A stretch of DNA of 64,000 nucleotides from Symsagittifera roscoffensis (taxonomy: Eukaryota > Xenacoelomorpha > Acoela > Convolutidae). The notes under the pieces are model-generated. The model was not told the DNA's origin. It made no database searches and saw only the letters and a program-made list of their open reading frames with translations. The position numbers and the translations under genes were made by a program. Below, piece by piece: positions 8,941 to 21,200 of the stretch (position 1 is the first letter of the stretch; each line of letters opens with the position of its first letter). The stretch lies in NCBI RefSeq assembly GCF_963678635.1, contig NC_087066.1:34353301-34417300 (forward strand). The letters are read 5' to 3'.

Positions 8941-10540
8941 CAGGTAAGTATGAATTAAATGAATATTACTAACTAATTAAAATATTAAAAACTCACCATA
9001 CTTTATCCATGTTTTCCTTAGATTTTTAGCCTTCATCCGACGATCACCTACAAAAACCACAAAAAACAAATAAAGATCGCAAATTTCATCAAACAGATTT
9101 CAACAATTCTATTAATCTCTTACACTTATAAATTTATAAATTTAATACCAATGCAGTAAATTCATTTCTAAAATTTTCCCCACAAGCAGTAAATCTAATT
9201 ATGATGAAAATTTGTAACTTAAAATTCCCCCATAACTAGCAGTAAATTTCCAAATTCTATGCAGTAAATTAATAAAATGCAAATGCAGTACTAACCTTTT
9301 GATATTCTCACTCATTCGCACAGAAATTCTATCCACACTCGCACAGCTCGCCCACGAAGAATTGTTTAAAATAATGAATTTCAGTTTCAAGTTTTCACAC
9401 TCAACAACTCTAACATATAATAGCATGTTTCAAACTTTCCTTTAACCCGGTTGGAAAGGAATCATATACTAAACAAAACTAACCAACGCAGCTTACTAAA
9501 TACCACAAATCATAGAATAACAGCATGACTAAGAAAAGGAAACCAACGGTACCCAAACCGGATTAACCCAGTTTAAAACTGGATAATTTATTCTTTTGAA
9601 GACTATTATAAAGTCTAAGAAAGAAATAATAAAACACAAAAAAGTCGAAAGACAAACCCATACCACGAACAATTTGCTTTTTGGAAAAAGGACATAACCA
9701 ACAAGACATAAGAAAAACCACAACAAACCCAACATAAAACGTTGTCACATAACAGGACCCCTCACAAAAACCGCATGAAATCATACTCCCACTCCTGGCC
9801 TAACCCACCAGGAAGGACGTCCTGAGCATGCTCTATAGCCGGCCTAACCCACCGCGCTACATCCACGCTTTGTGACCACACCTCTATTTTTAATAAGAGC
9901 TACTCAAGTGTGAGTAACTCTTCAAAATAACCGAACTAAAACAAAAAGCTTTTGTGAAAACAACTAACTAAAATCATAATTAAAAAATATTAAACTAATA
10001 AATGTTTTATAAAATGTAAATTACATTATGCAAATACATAGATCAGAATATAACACCAAGGACGAACATCTAAAGACAAAACGACCCCACTACACTCGAG
10101 AGAGAATGACCAACCACAATCGATATGCCACTCACAATCACAACTCAAAGGATTTAGAGTACGACTTGACTTCGCAGAAAAGGACTTCATTGAACTAGAC
10201 CAATGACCACCTCGATGTTCAAGTATACGTACAGATCCGAGTAACCAGGCATCCCCTCCACGCACAATCTCCACGCCATTCCCAAATTAGATCAGACACA
10301 AAAGAAGTTCTCCACGCAGAACAGAAAAACCTGACATAGCAAACCATTCTGAAATCAGATTTGAGTTTGTTGCAAAGACTTAGTCGTTGTCACTAGAAGA
10401 CACAACGTCTTATGTCTCTAACTCCAGCTTCCTGGAACTTCTTTAACAAAAAGGAAACAGAAGAAATATGATGTTCGCCAAACACCAACGTCCATCATCC
10501 ATCCTTCGAATTGCAGAAGAACTATTCTAAAAAACTCTGT
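8941..10540 (+). other. 3' untranslated region of the env-bearing element
   Basis: No supported gene. Directly after the stop codon a strong splice-donor sequence is present (CAG then GTAAGT, 8941-8949), with acceptor-like TTAG sites near 9020-9028. Bases 9153-9290 hold four exact copies of GCAGTAAAT and a partial fifth. A phrase with GGCCTAACCCACC is repeated at about 9797 and 9841. Composition remains A/C-rich, so the region belongs to the element. Confidence 0.5.
9153..9290 (+). repeat. Cluster of GCAGTAAAT motifs
   Basis: Exact GCAGTAAAT occurs at 9153, 9186, 9239 and 9261, and GCAGTA at 9285. Spacing is irregular (33, 53, 22 and 24 bases), so it is not a simple tandem repeat. Placed in the 3' region it could be a repeated RNA- or protein-binding site; the function is not shown by the sequence. 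Confidence 0.6.
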
Positions 10541-10985
10541 AAAACCCGGATGGGTGGAACCTGATCTAGACTACATTTTATGATTGGATAATTTAGATAT
10601 TTTACCAATGTAAAGTATTTAATATTAACCAATCATGATCCATCTAACTAACAACCCACTTATTTGTAAGTGCTGAAGTTACTTGTAATTTCAGCACCAG
10701 AGAGATTTGAATTTAACTTAGAAATTAGTTGGACTCTCCCGAGCACTTCAGCAGCCGCAATAAACCAGTATACCCTAGATCTATTGAGCCTAGCAGAGAC
10801 TAGTTAAACAACCTGAGACTAGATAGTATAAGAGTAAGATTAGGATCGGTATTAGACTAAGAAGTTGCACGAATCTATCCGGCCGAAAATAAGATAGCGT
10901 GACGAGCAGACGGTGTACCCTATCCGAAATTACTCTATGAGTTAACCAACTCGGTCCTAACTCAAAGTCACGGACCTTATTCGGT
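10541..10985 (+). repeat. Possible 3' LTR of the env-bearing element
   Basis: The block begins with TG (TGTAAAACCCGG), has a TATTTAATATT phrase about 80 bases in, and has an AATAAA at 10759-10764 where a poly(A) signal would sit. It ends at the composition change to host DNA near 10985. Because the 5' LTR is outside the window I cannot align the pair, and no clear polypurine tract abuts the left end. Limits are approximate. Confidence 0.3.
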
Positions 10986-12262
10986 TTAGGGTGCGGACCG
11001 CTTTCGAAAGTTTTTGGTATGCTGGCTAAAGTTCTGCATATTTGGTTCCGAAAAACGGGATGTTGTGCTGCTTACATAATTCAATGGACTAATTTTTAAA
11101 AATCTGCCTTGAATTTTTTTGTGAAATTCCTTTTTGTTCGCTTCATTAAATAGATGCTATTTTTCTGCGAAAAATTTTTCGCTAAAAAAATAAATAAAAT
11201 GCGACTTCAAAGTCTTATGTTTGCGTCTTCCAATATTTGTAAATTTTGTAAAAGGGCGAGTTATGTATGACAGTAAAGAGTCCAGTTTCTTCTCGCGGAT
11301 GTTCTTTTTATATTTCACATTGGATCAAACTGTAAGTTCAGTTTCTTGAAAACTGCAATGTGTATCTATTACAAGCAGATGGTGGCGTCATTTTGCGTGC
11401 TTTTCCGCATATACCATGGCAGTTGATCTTCAAATTGGATGAGTTTGCAGATATGGCCGGGGTTTCGGGGGGTCTTTGATGGACTCTTTTATCATTTGCT
11501 GCATTTTGATAGGTGCCGATTGTTCCATTAATTTTCGTACGTACTGGGAAGAAAAGGATGTGGCTGTTTGTACATATCGAGCAGTAAAAGCTCCGATGAT
11601 GTTATTTTAAAGTGCAAGTCCTTCGCATTACGGTGGTTTCATCATGCATAACACCAGGCGCTTGCTTGAGTGCGGGCATTTTTAAGGTGCATATAAAATT
11701 TAGAGGCTGGATTCATGCGGGCACAAAATTTAGAGGCTGGATTCATGCGGGCACAAGGTTGGGGTTGAGAAAAGGTTGGGGTTGATGTCGGCATATGAAT
11801 AGAGAGTGAGAAATAATAGATGGAGCGGCCAGCGTACTTTGGAAGGTGCGAAACCAGAAACTCGGCTCCAGTCATCTGTCTGCACTCCCAAAGACGGCTG
11901 CTTAAATGGGTGCCAATTGCGGCGGTTTTCGTCGCTCATCGGGTCCGTTGCTTGGGGGCATCACACCTTGTTTTTGAAAGTCGGAACAAAGAATTTGCAC
12001 TTGTCAGAAGTATTTCATCCTTTCTTTGACAATCGGAACTGAAAAATACACCGGTCACAAATGCTGGTCCTTGTTCTTTACTCGGGGCACTAGTTTTAGA
12101 GAAACAATCAAAAATTTTAATTTCCATGTTGTTTTTTGTTTTCACTGGATGGTTATTTTAAATGCTTTAGCTGAATAAAAAGAGTCTCTGCTGTTAAGTG
12201 AGCCAGAGAGCGTTGTTCTGGTCTGACCCCCTTGCTAAGTAGCTAACCTGCTTGATTTTTAG
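10986..12262 (+). other. Non-coding DNA upstream of the SH3 gene exons, with a 30-bp duplication
   Basis: T-rich host-like DNA. No exon I can support. A perfect 30-bp direct repeat occurs at 11695-11724 and 11725-11754, followed by two copies of AAGGTTGGGGTTGA. It is either an upstream intron or the 5' flank of the SH3 gene. Confidence 0.5.
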
Positions 12263-15200
12263 GAGTTGGAACCAGAAATGATCATCTTCGACCTTCCCCA
12301 CATCCGAGACGAGGATCCGAAGAAAGACGAGACCAAATTTTACACCATCCGACAACTGCGCAAACAGATATGCATCCGCAAAATAGGTAACAGCATGATT
12401 TTGCGATTTAGTACACTTTCAACTGAATTTTTTTTTGATATTTGGACTATTCGGGGTATTTGAAAAGAAAGAAAACATGTTCTATGTTTTATATTACGTT
12501 GGGCAATAATCAGCATGTACTACTGAATGAGATAAGTATTTCGAGAAATGAACATATTTTATCGTCTCCTCCGCCAGATCTAAAGATAAATTTCATGTTG
12601 TAACCAGTGCTTTCGCAAAGTTCCGGTTATGGTCTAATGCAGCGGATGATCTAGGATGTTCTAATTTTTTTTATTTTTGCGATTGTTTTGTTGTTTGACC
12701 AAATTGAAACTTTGAGCTCTTACAAAATATAAAAAATATCCTATTATAACAAATTTTCTGCGCCGCAATCAAATTTTTTTAAAAGGCCGTTTTTGGGCAA
12801 TTTTTGGAAGGATTTGACGAGTTCCTTTTTGAAATTGAAAACTGGTTTGGTTGTACAGATAATCTGAGGAAGCGAGAGGCTCAAATCTTCAAAAACCTGG
12901 AATTTGCACGGGTTCTCCTCAACAAGGCGATCCAGGATTCCCATGGCATGCAGGGCAAGTTCACAGACCAGGAGAAGGGGCAGCAGGAGTTCAGTGCACT
13001 CCTGCACGAGTTGGATATAGTTCAGGCGAGTAGTTCACTAAACCCCAATTATGTAGACAAACAGTGATTTTGCTAAAACTTATACAAAAAAGTGGAAACA
13101 CCTATTCGGGATCCAATTTATCACAATTGGAAAATTTTCGGTTGGGCCGTATTTCTGACCTGATCGTTTTTTACGGAAGCATTTTTTTCATCGCCCATAT
13201 TCTGAAGTAAACTTTCTTGTGAGTGCCTATATTAAATGATTCACTCAAGTGTTTCCTCGCTTCAGGTGTCCATTCAGAACTTAGTGGAGGACTACTTTGC
13301 ATTGAACAGGAGCAACAGTCCCAGAGAGAAGCCTCACCACCTGAACAGTTATTTGACCCCCGTGAAGGAGTCACATGGAAAGGGGACCCAGTACATGGTT
13401 ATCAGGCCACCACTAGGTAAAGGCTCACAGTATAATTGCGTAGAGCGATAAATCCTTCGCTGGCATTTCTGAAAACGCTCCAATAATGCTTCTGACGTTC
13501 TAGAAAATATTAAGTTTGGGCACTATTGACAAAAAAGGTCAATGTTTTTCAGTGATTAGTTGCTATTTTCACGTCTCGTTTTCTCAAATTGTTTTGCGTT
13601 TAAAAAACATGGAAGATTTAGACCTTTCGAAGTCGCTGTCTCAAACTAATTTTGGAAATCCTGATCAAATTAAAGATTTAATGACTGCCTTTGTCAATCG
13701 CATTGAACAACAGGATAATACTATTAGTTATTTAAAATCAGAAAACGAGCATTTGCTATCTGAAAACTCCCTAATTAAAGACAGGGTACTAAAACTTGAG
13801 CGATATTCCTCGAAATTGTATTTAATTTTTCTTGGATCACAAACCGACGGAGACCCGTTAGCTGCTGTTTTGGGTATTATACGAAACGTGCTGAGAGTCA
13901 TTATCAACCAGGAAGATTTAGCGGCCTGCCACTACCTTCCGAGCAGAAATCAGGTAAAAACCAATCATAATTAAATTCCTGTATCACCATCAAAAGGACT
14001 TGGTTTGGCGAAACAGGAAGGAACTCATGAAGAATGATAAAACCAAGCGTGTGTACATAGTGGAGCGGCTTGCTGAGTGGGATCGTGATGTTGTAAGCTA
14101 CGCAAAGGACCAACAACTGCTGGTAACAACAAACAATTGTCAACCATCAGTGAAACTTGGTGAGAGCTGGGTTCAAGTTAATTTTAAAAATGATGTGGAG
14201 AAAGTTAGTAACCGGTATAGCTCATTGGAATATGATAAAAGTGCAAGGAGATCGAGTAATTTTGTTCCGATTCGGCGAAGTGATAGCAAACTTTCTACTG
14301 GTGCATTTGATTTGAATACGGAAACTAATGTATTGGAACCGCAAATATTGGGCACTGTTAGAAGGGGAGTACCAAAAAGAAAGTTGAATGCCGATGAAAA
14401 GTTGGATAAAATCTGCACCTTACTGGAGACTGTGATATCAAAAAGCTTATCTCCGCCTTCAAAAAGCAACAAACTGGAAACTTTGCAGAATACCTCGGAT
14501 GAAGAAACTGACGTGAAAAATTCAAATTAGAACAAAATTCTTTGCTCCATTTTAGTTTGGTAGACTTTTGGGAAGGGAAAAAGGTGGAATACTTGAGAAA
14601 GATTACCTCTTCTTTCTCAATATACAATCACTTAGATGCCATCATGATCTATTGAAAGTGGAGTTATACAGACTAAAAAACGCTCCAGCATTGATAGCTT
14701 TATGTGAAACATGGCTAACTGATAATGATCCAATAGAACCTTACAGCATTGATGGCTATCAGACAATCAAAACCAAAAACAAGGTTGGTCTAAAGGGAGG
14801 GGATATTGCTTACTTTGTTAAAAAAAGGTTCAACGGCTTCTTCAAAAAGCTTTGATATTGGTATTGAAAATCTAATGATAACTGTTGAAAATGTTCATTG
14901 GAAAAAGTACTTTTGCGTATTGTACAAAGCACCATCAATTAATCAGGATACTTTTTTAAAAATTTGGATCAGGATACTTCATTGTGTATCTCAGATCAAA
15001 GAAGAAATATTATTTTGTGGTGATCTTATTGTTGATATCTTGGTAAATTCTTCTTTTTTAGTTGACTATAAAAACTTACTCCTATCATTTGGTTTGAAGT
15101 TGTTAAACGAAGAATTCACTAGAGAAACTACCCATAGCTCATCATGTATCGATCATGTTTTTGCAAATATGCATCACGAGGTATCAACATTGAAATGCAC

Positions 15201-18200
15201 TATCAAAAATCACTACGCCCTGCTGGTTAACACTGATCTAGAAAGGCATTTTGAAATTAATACTCCTAGAAAATAATGAGATTTCAAACGTTTATACGAG
15301 GAGACTACGGCATGTAAACTGCTTTTTCTACTCAATCAACGCTTATCAAAAGCTTTTGAAAAGCTGGATACTTTTTCTCCAGAAATAACTGCTAGAATAT
15401 TTTTAGATACTTGTAACATTTATTGTCCTGAAAAAACTGTCACACGGAACAAAAAATCGCAGTCTTGGGTAACTCTCGATTTGAAAAAACAATTTAGGAA
15501 ACGAGATAAACTTCATTTGCTTCTAATTAACAATCCAATCAAAGAGAAAAAATCTAACTGGAAAACTCAGTGTAAATTAATCAATCGATTGATGCAAAAT
15601 ACCAAGAGAAACTACTATGATAGAAAAATCAACTTGCAAAGCAATACAAAAAGTCTTTTCAATGCTTTTAAAGAATTTTCCGGAAAAACTTTTTCGGTTG
15701 GTAGTAAAATTAATGTTGATGATTTCAACAACTTTTTGTGCAAGTCGGTCAAAGCCTTGCAGCCGATATGCCTTGTAATTTTACTGCTGCACTCATAGAA
15801 GTAAATGAAAAAACTTTTTTTCTCTTGTCCAAGTGATGAGTCAGAAGTTTCTATTGTTATAGAAAAACTGAAAAACAAAACGTTCGACGGTCATGATGGC
15901 AGCAATAATAGAATGGTCAAGTTTTGTGCACCAAAAATATTGCCATTCTTAACTTTCTGCTTCAATCAAAGCTTTATTGCTGGCGTTTTTCCAGACATTG
16001 GTAAAATTGAAAAAATACTAACATTTTATAAAACGGGAAAACAGACAGAGCGAAACAGTTCTCGACCCATAAGTTTGCTAACTATGCTAAATGTTACTCA
16101 GCAAAATTTTTCAAAAATAATACACATTCGCATGAGTAAGTTTATATCAAAATGCAAGCTTTTGGTGCCTGAACAGTTTGGGTTCCGGCGCAGATATTCT
16201 TGTGTGCATGCAAAAACTTCTGCAATGGAAATAATGCGTCACTGTATAGATGATAAAAAAGCTGGATTAGCGGGTTTTGTAGATCTTAAAAAAGCTTTTG
16301 ACTCAATTGATCACTCCATTTTACTAACCAAATTAGATCTCTATGGGTTCTGCGGTGTAACAAACACTTTTCTGCAGTCTTATTTAACCAATCGTAAGCA
16401 GTATGTATCTTTTTGTGGAAAAAACTCTCAATTAAAGAATATCAAGTTCGGAGTTCCCCAAGGATCTGTCTTAGGTCCACTGCTGTTTTTACTCTATATT
16501 ATTGACATGCCTAAAAATTGACGAAAAGTTCTTTTTGTCTATTTGCTGATGATACAACTATTCTTACTACGTGCAAAAAAATTTGATTGATAAAAATTTT
16601 AATCAGGACCTTATATCGATAGAAAATTGGTGCACAAATAATAGACTAACCATCAATCTTGATAAAACGCAAGTACAAATTCGGAAAGAGTTCAAAAGAA
16701 TCTGAAATTTTTTTTGGGGAATCAGAAACCTAATGTTGTGAACTCCTTAGAGTATATTGGGGTTGTGTCAGATAATAAGCTCTGTTGTAAGCAACACATA
16801 GATCATGTTTGTAAAAAGTTAGCTAAATTTAATGGAGTTCTTTTTAAAGCAAGAAATGCTTTTTCTAGAACAATTCTTCTTAGATTTTATCAAGTTTATG
16901 CAAAACCTTTATCACACGGCATCTTAGTTTATGGATGTCCAAGACAAATTTAAACAATATTCTTTTAATGCAAAAGCGAATTCTTAGACTATTTTCTTTA
17001 GGCGCAAATTTGATCTTATTACGGAAAATTTTTCGGAGTATAATGTTGATACTGTTTTCGAATTGTTTTTAGATACTGTTTTTAAAGAAGTTATTTATCA
17101 AATACTTTGTAAATCGCCATTAAAGTTTTTGGACTTTAACCAACTAAATAACTGCAGCCAAACACATGCCCGCAGCTTGAGAATGCTAGTTCAAAATCTG
17201 TTAAATCTAACTGCTTATTACAATCGGTTAGCGTTAAAGTGCTCAAGTTTTACAAATTTTTTTTCGGCTAATAATCTTTTTCCAGAGAATTTGAAAGATA
17301 CGTGAAAATCTCAATTGAACTCATATGTACAAAACACTAAACGTAATTTTGTCTCAGATAATTTTGAACTCCTTCACCTGATATTTGACAAGTGATCTAA
17401 TTCCTGCCTTTTCTTTCTCCTCAACTTATTATGTAAAAGTGTACCTTATGGGACGTCTTCTCGAGGGGCCTTAGGGCCCGTGAGTCGATCGCTGTGAGTA
17501 TCTTATGACTGCATAAATGTGCTCACTACATAATTCAAACTTCAAACTTCAATTGAAAAATTGACGATTTAATTAAGTTTTAACACTGATTACTGATTAA
17601 ATTTTTGATAGTTATCTAAAGTTTTTGGGGCTGCGGATTTTCTGTAATTTGTTGAGCGTTTGTTGTTTTTTTTTGTTTTCTGCTTAAATTTTTTTCAAAA
17701 CAAATTTGCCTAAACTTTCTACATAGCAGGAAGTGGGAGGTTATTTGAAAAAGGGTTTGTTCGGTTAGGGCAGATATTGTAAGATAATTGCAGCAGGGGC
17801 GGAGTTAGGGGGGCGGGGGGACAAATTTTGAGCGGGGAGCGCGCGCCGAAAAAACGCAATTTTTCGGTCCAAATTTTTTCCAAAAAGTGCCTAAAAACGC
17901 CTTCTTTGGCCTATTTTTTCAAAAATTTGCCTGCGGTGCACAAATTTTGGCCAAAATTGCAATAAAAAATGCTTTGGGAGAGTTCGAAAAAATCAATTTG
18001 GTCGACCTAAAAAAAATCGACAAAATTTTCGAAAATTTTTTGAAAATCCGCCCCCCCCCCCTCGAATTGCAGCTATTTATTTTTCTGAAGAACAGTCAAA
18101 CTCTGATTTCTTTTTAAAAGCATTTCCTGGAAATTCAATCAAAATATTTTTATGGACATTTGATTGGTGAATTAATAGTTTTTTTTTCATTTAGATTATT

Positions 18201-21200
18201 ATTATAACAACGAGAGAGACACCCAGGAGATTGACCTGCCAGATACTATCCAGCAGGAAATAGTTGACATGTTTGGAACCCCGCAACAAGGGGGGACACT
18301 TACTGGCAGCCGAAGGGAGAGTCTGAAAAGCAAGGGGCCCGCATACAACCCGAACTCGGACAGAACTGATATGACAGCTGTTCACGCAGCAGGATTGTCG
18401 GCCACTGTCGGGGCCGTGAGGGGTCAAAGTCATCAGCAGGTGGACACGAAGAGTCAGGATTCGGGAGAGGGGGATCACTGGGAGGACGACGAGGCTGTAG
18501 GCTGGAAAGCCATTGTCAAGTGAGCAATAACGCTCTTTTATTTTTGATTGATGACAACAACTTAACAAAAACAAGCATGTTTGCGTTCTTAGGAGAATAC
18601 GCACCGTTAACTCCTCTTAGGACCGGAGTTATAAGGGGGTTTTGGAAAAAATCTCCCGGGATTTGACCCTTCAACATCCAATGGGTCCCCATTTTGATAT
18701 TATTTCTCAAAATTCGCTTTTGGTCAAACAATCCTTTGGCGCCTAGGTACCTCAATTTTGAGCAGAAAATGCGGGATCCAGACGACGCCGCCTTCCAGTG
18801 GTGGATCCGACATCTTGGGCCCCACCAAGATGCAAATGGCGTCAAGCCCCCCCTCCCATTGGGTCGGGAGAAGCTCCGAAGTCTCCGGGTTTTCGGTTAC
18901 GGAGCGTCTGAAGCCGGCCAGGCTGCTCCGTCTGCTCATCCTTATACTACTACTCCGCTCCGGCATTAATCCAAACCCTGGTCCAGGGCCTTACTTTTGC
19001 TCCCCTTGCTCTTTCCGCATCAAACGCACCCAGCCCAGCGTCTGGTGCCACATCTGTGGTTACATTCACCTTAAATGTAGTGGTCTTACCCACCTTAACC
19101 AACACCACCTCGACTACTATTGCCCTACCTGTACCTCTACCTACATTTTACCTCCCCCAGGCACCAGGTCCTCTAACTTGACCACCCCCAACTCCCAAAC
19201 TTGTTCAACTTCCCTAACCGCCCCCCAACCCCACCTCCCTAACCCCCCTCCCCCTCCCACCCTTCCCACCTCCTCGAATAATAATTCCTCCTCCCAAAAT
19301 CGCGCAAATCGTAATCGTGTAAATAGTGTAAATAACTCAAGTTCAAACAACCATTTTAATCATACTGCTGTTAATAATGTAAATAGTTCACCACACCCTG
19401 CCAAAGGCCTTTTAAAAATCCTTCAATTTAATTGCAACGGTATCTCCGGAAAAGCACCCGAAATTGCTGCTTTCTTATCTCAAAATCAAATTCATATTGC
19501 TGTCTTCCAAGAAACTAAATTAAGAAAGAAATCTCGAAACCCCTCACTTGGCTCACACTACACTTTAATTAGAAAAGATCGAGAAAAAGAAGGGGGCGGT
19601 CTTCTCATAGCCATACATGAGTCGATACAATACGAAGAAATAAATATTAACAACGATGGAACACTAGAGGCTATGGGCATATCAGTGGTAGCCAGTTCAT
19701 CCAAGCTTCGTATTTATAATTTCTACATCCCCCCTCGCTCGAGCTGTCCCCCTGGTTACTCTGCGTCCCTTGCCGAACTACTTGAACCTGGGGACGCCTT
19801 AGTACTCGGAGATGCCAACGCACATTCACAACTATGGAACTCCAACATCGAGGAAGATCAACGCGGCTCTGTACTTAGCAATGAAATAACCGAATCCACC
19901 TTTGCTCCATTAAATGATGACACACAAACCAGAGTCCCTTTTAACTCAGAAAACCAACTCTCGTCACCAGATATTTCCCTCGCATCCCAATCGCTCTTAC
20001 TCTCCACATCATGGACCCCAATTAAATCTCTAGGATCAGATCACCTACCCATTCTTCTAGAACTACCCTTGGATGATTTTATAAATTTTTCGCCTAAAAG
20101 GACTTTTGTAAATTTTTTAAAAGCAGATTGGATCAAATTCACAGAGGAAATTGAGGAGGGTTTCTTTTCAGCGGTTCCACCTTCCGGAGTTGCCGCTGGA
20201 GAGAAATTCTTGAGGGACCTGGTGCTCAGGGCAGCACGCCACCACATCCCCGCTGGCCGTATTCGCCACTTCACTCCCTCTCTTTCCCCCGAGTCCACTG
20301 CCCTAGCCGCCGAAAGAGATTTAAGCCGAAAACAAAATCTCCCCCCAGAAGTCATATCCCAACTGAACTGTAGACTCATGAAACAGACAGCAAAGGACAA
20401 AGAAAATAAATGGCGAGAATTCCTCCGGACTTGCGACTACCGCACTGGTGCCAGAAAGTTCTGGAAAGTGGTACGCTCCTTAAATGGATCTAAGCCCGTG
20501 GCAGGAAGACACCCCATTACTTTTGGTTCTAAACCCATACACTCACCTCGTGATATTACCAGCTCTTTTAACAAACAATTCACCAATGCCAGACCCCACG
20601 CCTCTGACAAACTCCTTCGTATAACGAGAAGAAAAATTGCCAAACTACCACTGTCAGACAGCCCAATTTTTACCCCTGAAAATACTAAACAAGCCATTGC
20701 AGACAGCAAACCATCGCGAGCGCTAGGTCCCGACGGCCTCTGTAATATCCATCTTAAACATCTCGGCCCACTTGCTACTCAATACTTAACATACCTTTTT
20801 AATATCTCTTTGTCCGAAAACATTATCCCCCAAATTTGGAAAAATTCAAAAATTGCACCGCTTCCAAAGCCCAATAAGGATCTTAAACAATCAACATCTT
20901 ACAGACCTATATCCTTACTCTGCCCAGCAGTTAAAATTCTGGAGAGGCTCGTTCACCCCATCTTTACCAAACATCTCCCCAACGCCAAACACCAACACGG
21001 CTTCCGCCCTTTTCACTCCACCACCACAGCTCTCTCCACTCTCGAATTTTACATTTCAGACGGTTTTAACCAAAATCGCCCCCCTAAACGTACGGTACTG
21101 GCCACACTTGACTTATCTAAGGCTTTCGACATGGTGTGTCATCGCTCACTTGTGGAACTCGTTCATGACACTCCCCTCCCAAGAAGTCTAGTCCGCTGGC

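Larger units (their letters stand above)
1..10985 (+). mobile_element. Env-bearing Ty3/gypsy LTR retroelement, 5' truncated by the window
   Basis: Order seen: RNase H end, integrase, two small hydrophobic ORFs, a start-less ORF, an Env-like ORF in two frames, a 601-residue ORF, then about 2 kb of untranslated and LTR-like DNA. The plus strand is strongly A- and C-rich with few G and T throughout, and this bias stops near 10985 where T-rich host DNA begins; that sets the right limit. The 5' LTR, gag, protease and reverse transcriptase lie left of the window. Integrase is of the Ty3/gypsy type with its catalytic residues intact. Elements of this family with an env gene are known in insects (errantiviruses) and in appendicularian tunicates; the extra ORFs here are more than those usually carry. 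The exact right end is uncertain because the partner LTR is not visible. Confidence 0.75.
13480..17560 (+). mobile_element. Decayed two-ORF LINE (CR1/L2/Jockey group) in intron 3
   Basis: ORF1, an endonuclease and a reverse transcriptase are found in the right order on the + strand, broken by frameshifts and stops. After the coding part comes a short 3' region ending in a small tandem repeat of TTCAAAC (about 17536-17555), as is usual for LINEs of this group. The left end is placed just after exon 3 of the SH3 gene and is approximate; no target duplication was identified. It is clearly older than the intact LINE downstream. Confidence 0.75.

Noticed and set aside
11806-12042. Overlapping frames upstream of the SH3 gene
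   Set aside because: No domain, non-ATG starts, competing frames on both strands; no splice signals that would join exon 1.
17791-17845. Possible G-quadruplex in intron 3
   Set aside because: G-runs are present, but two of the loops (8 and ~13 bases) are longer than usual; not enough to claim a functional structure.
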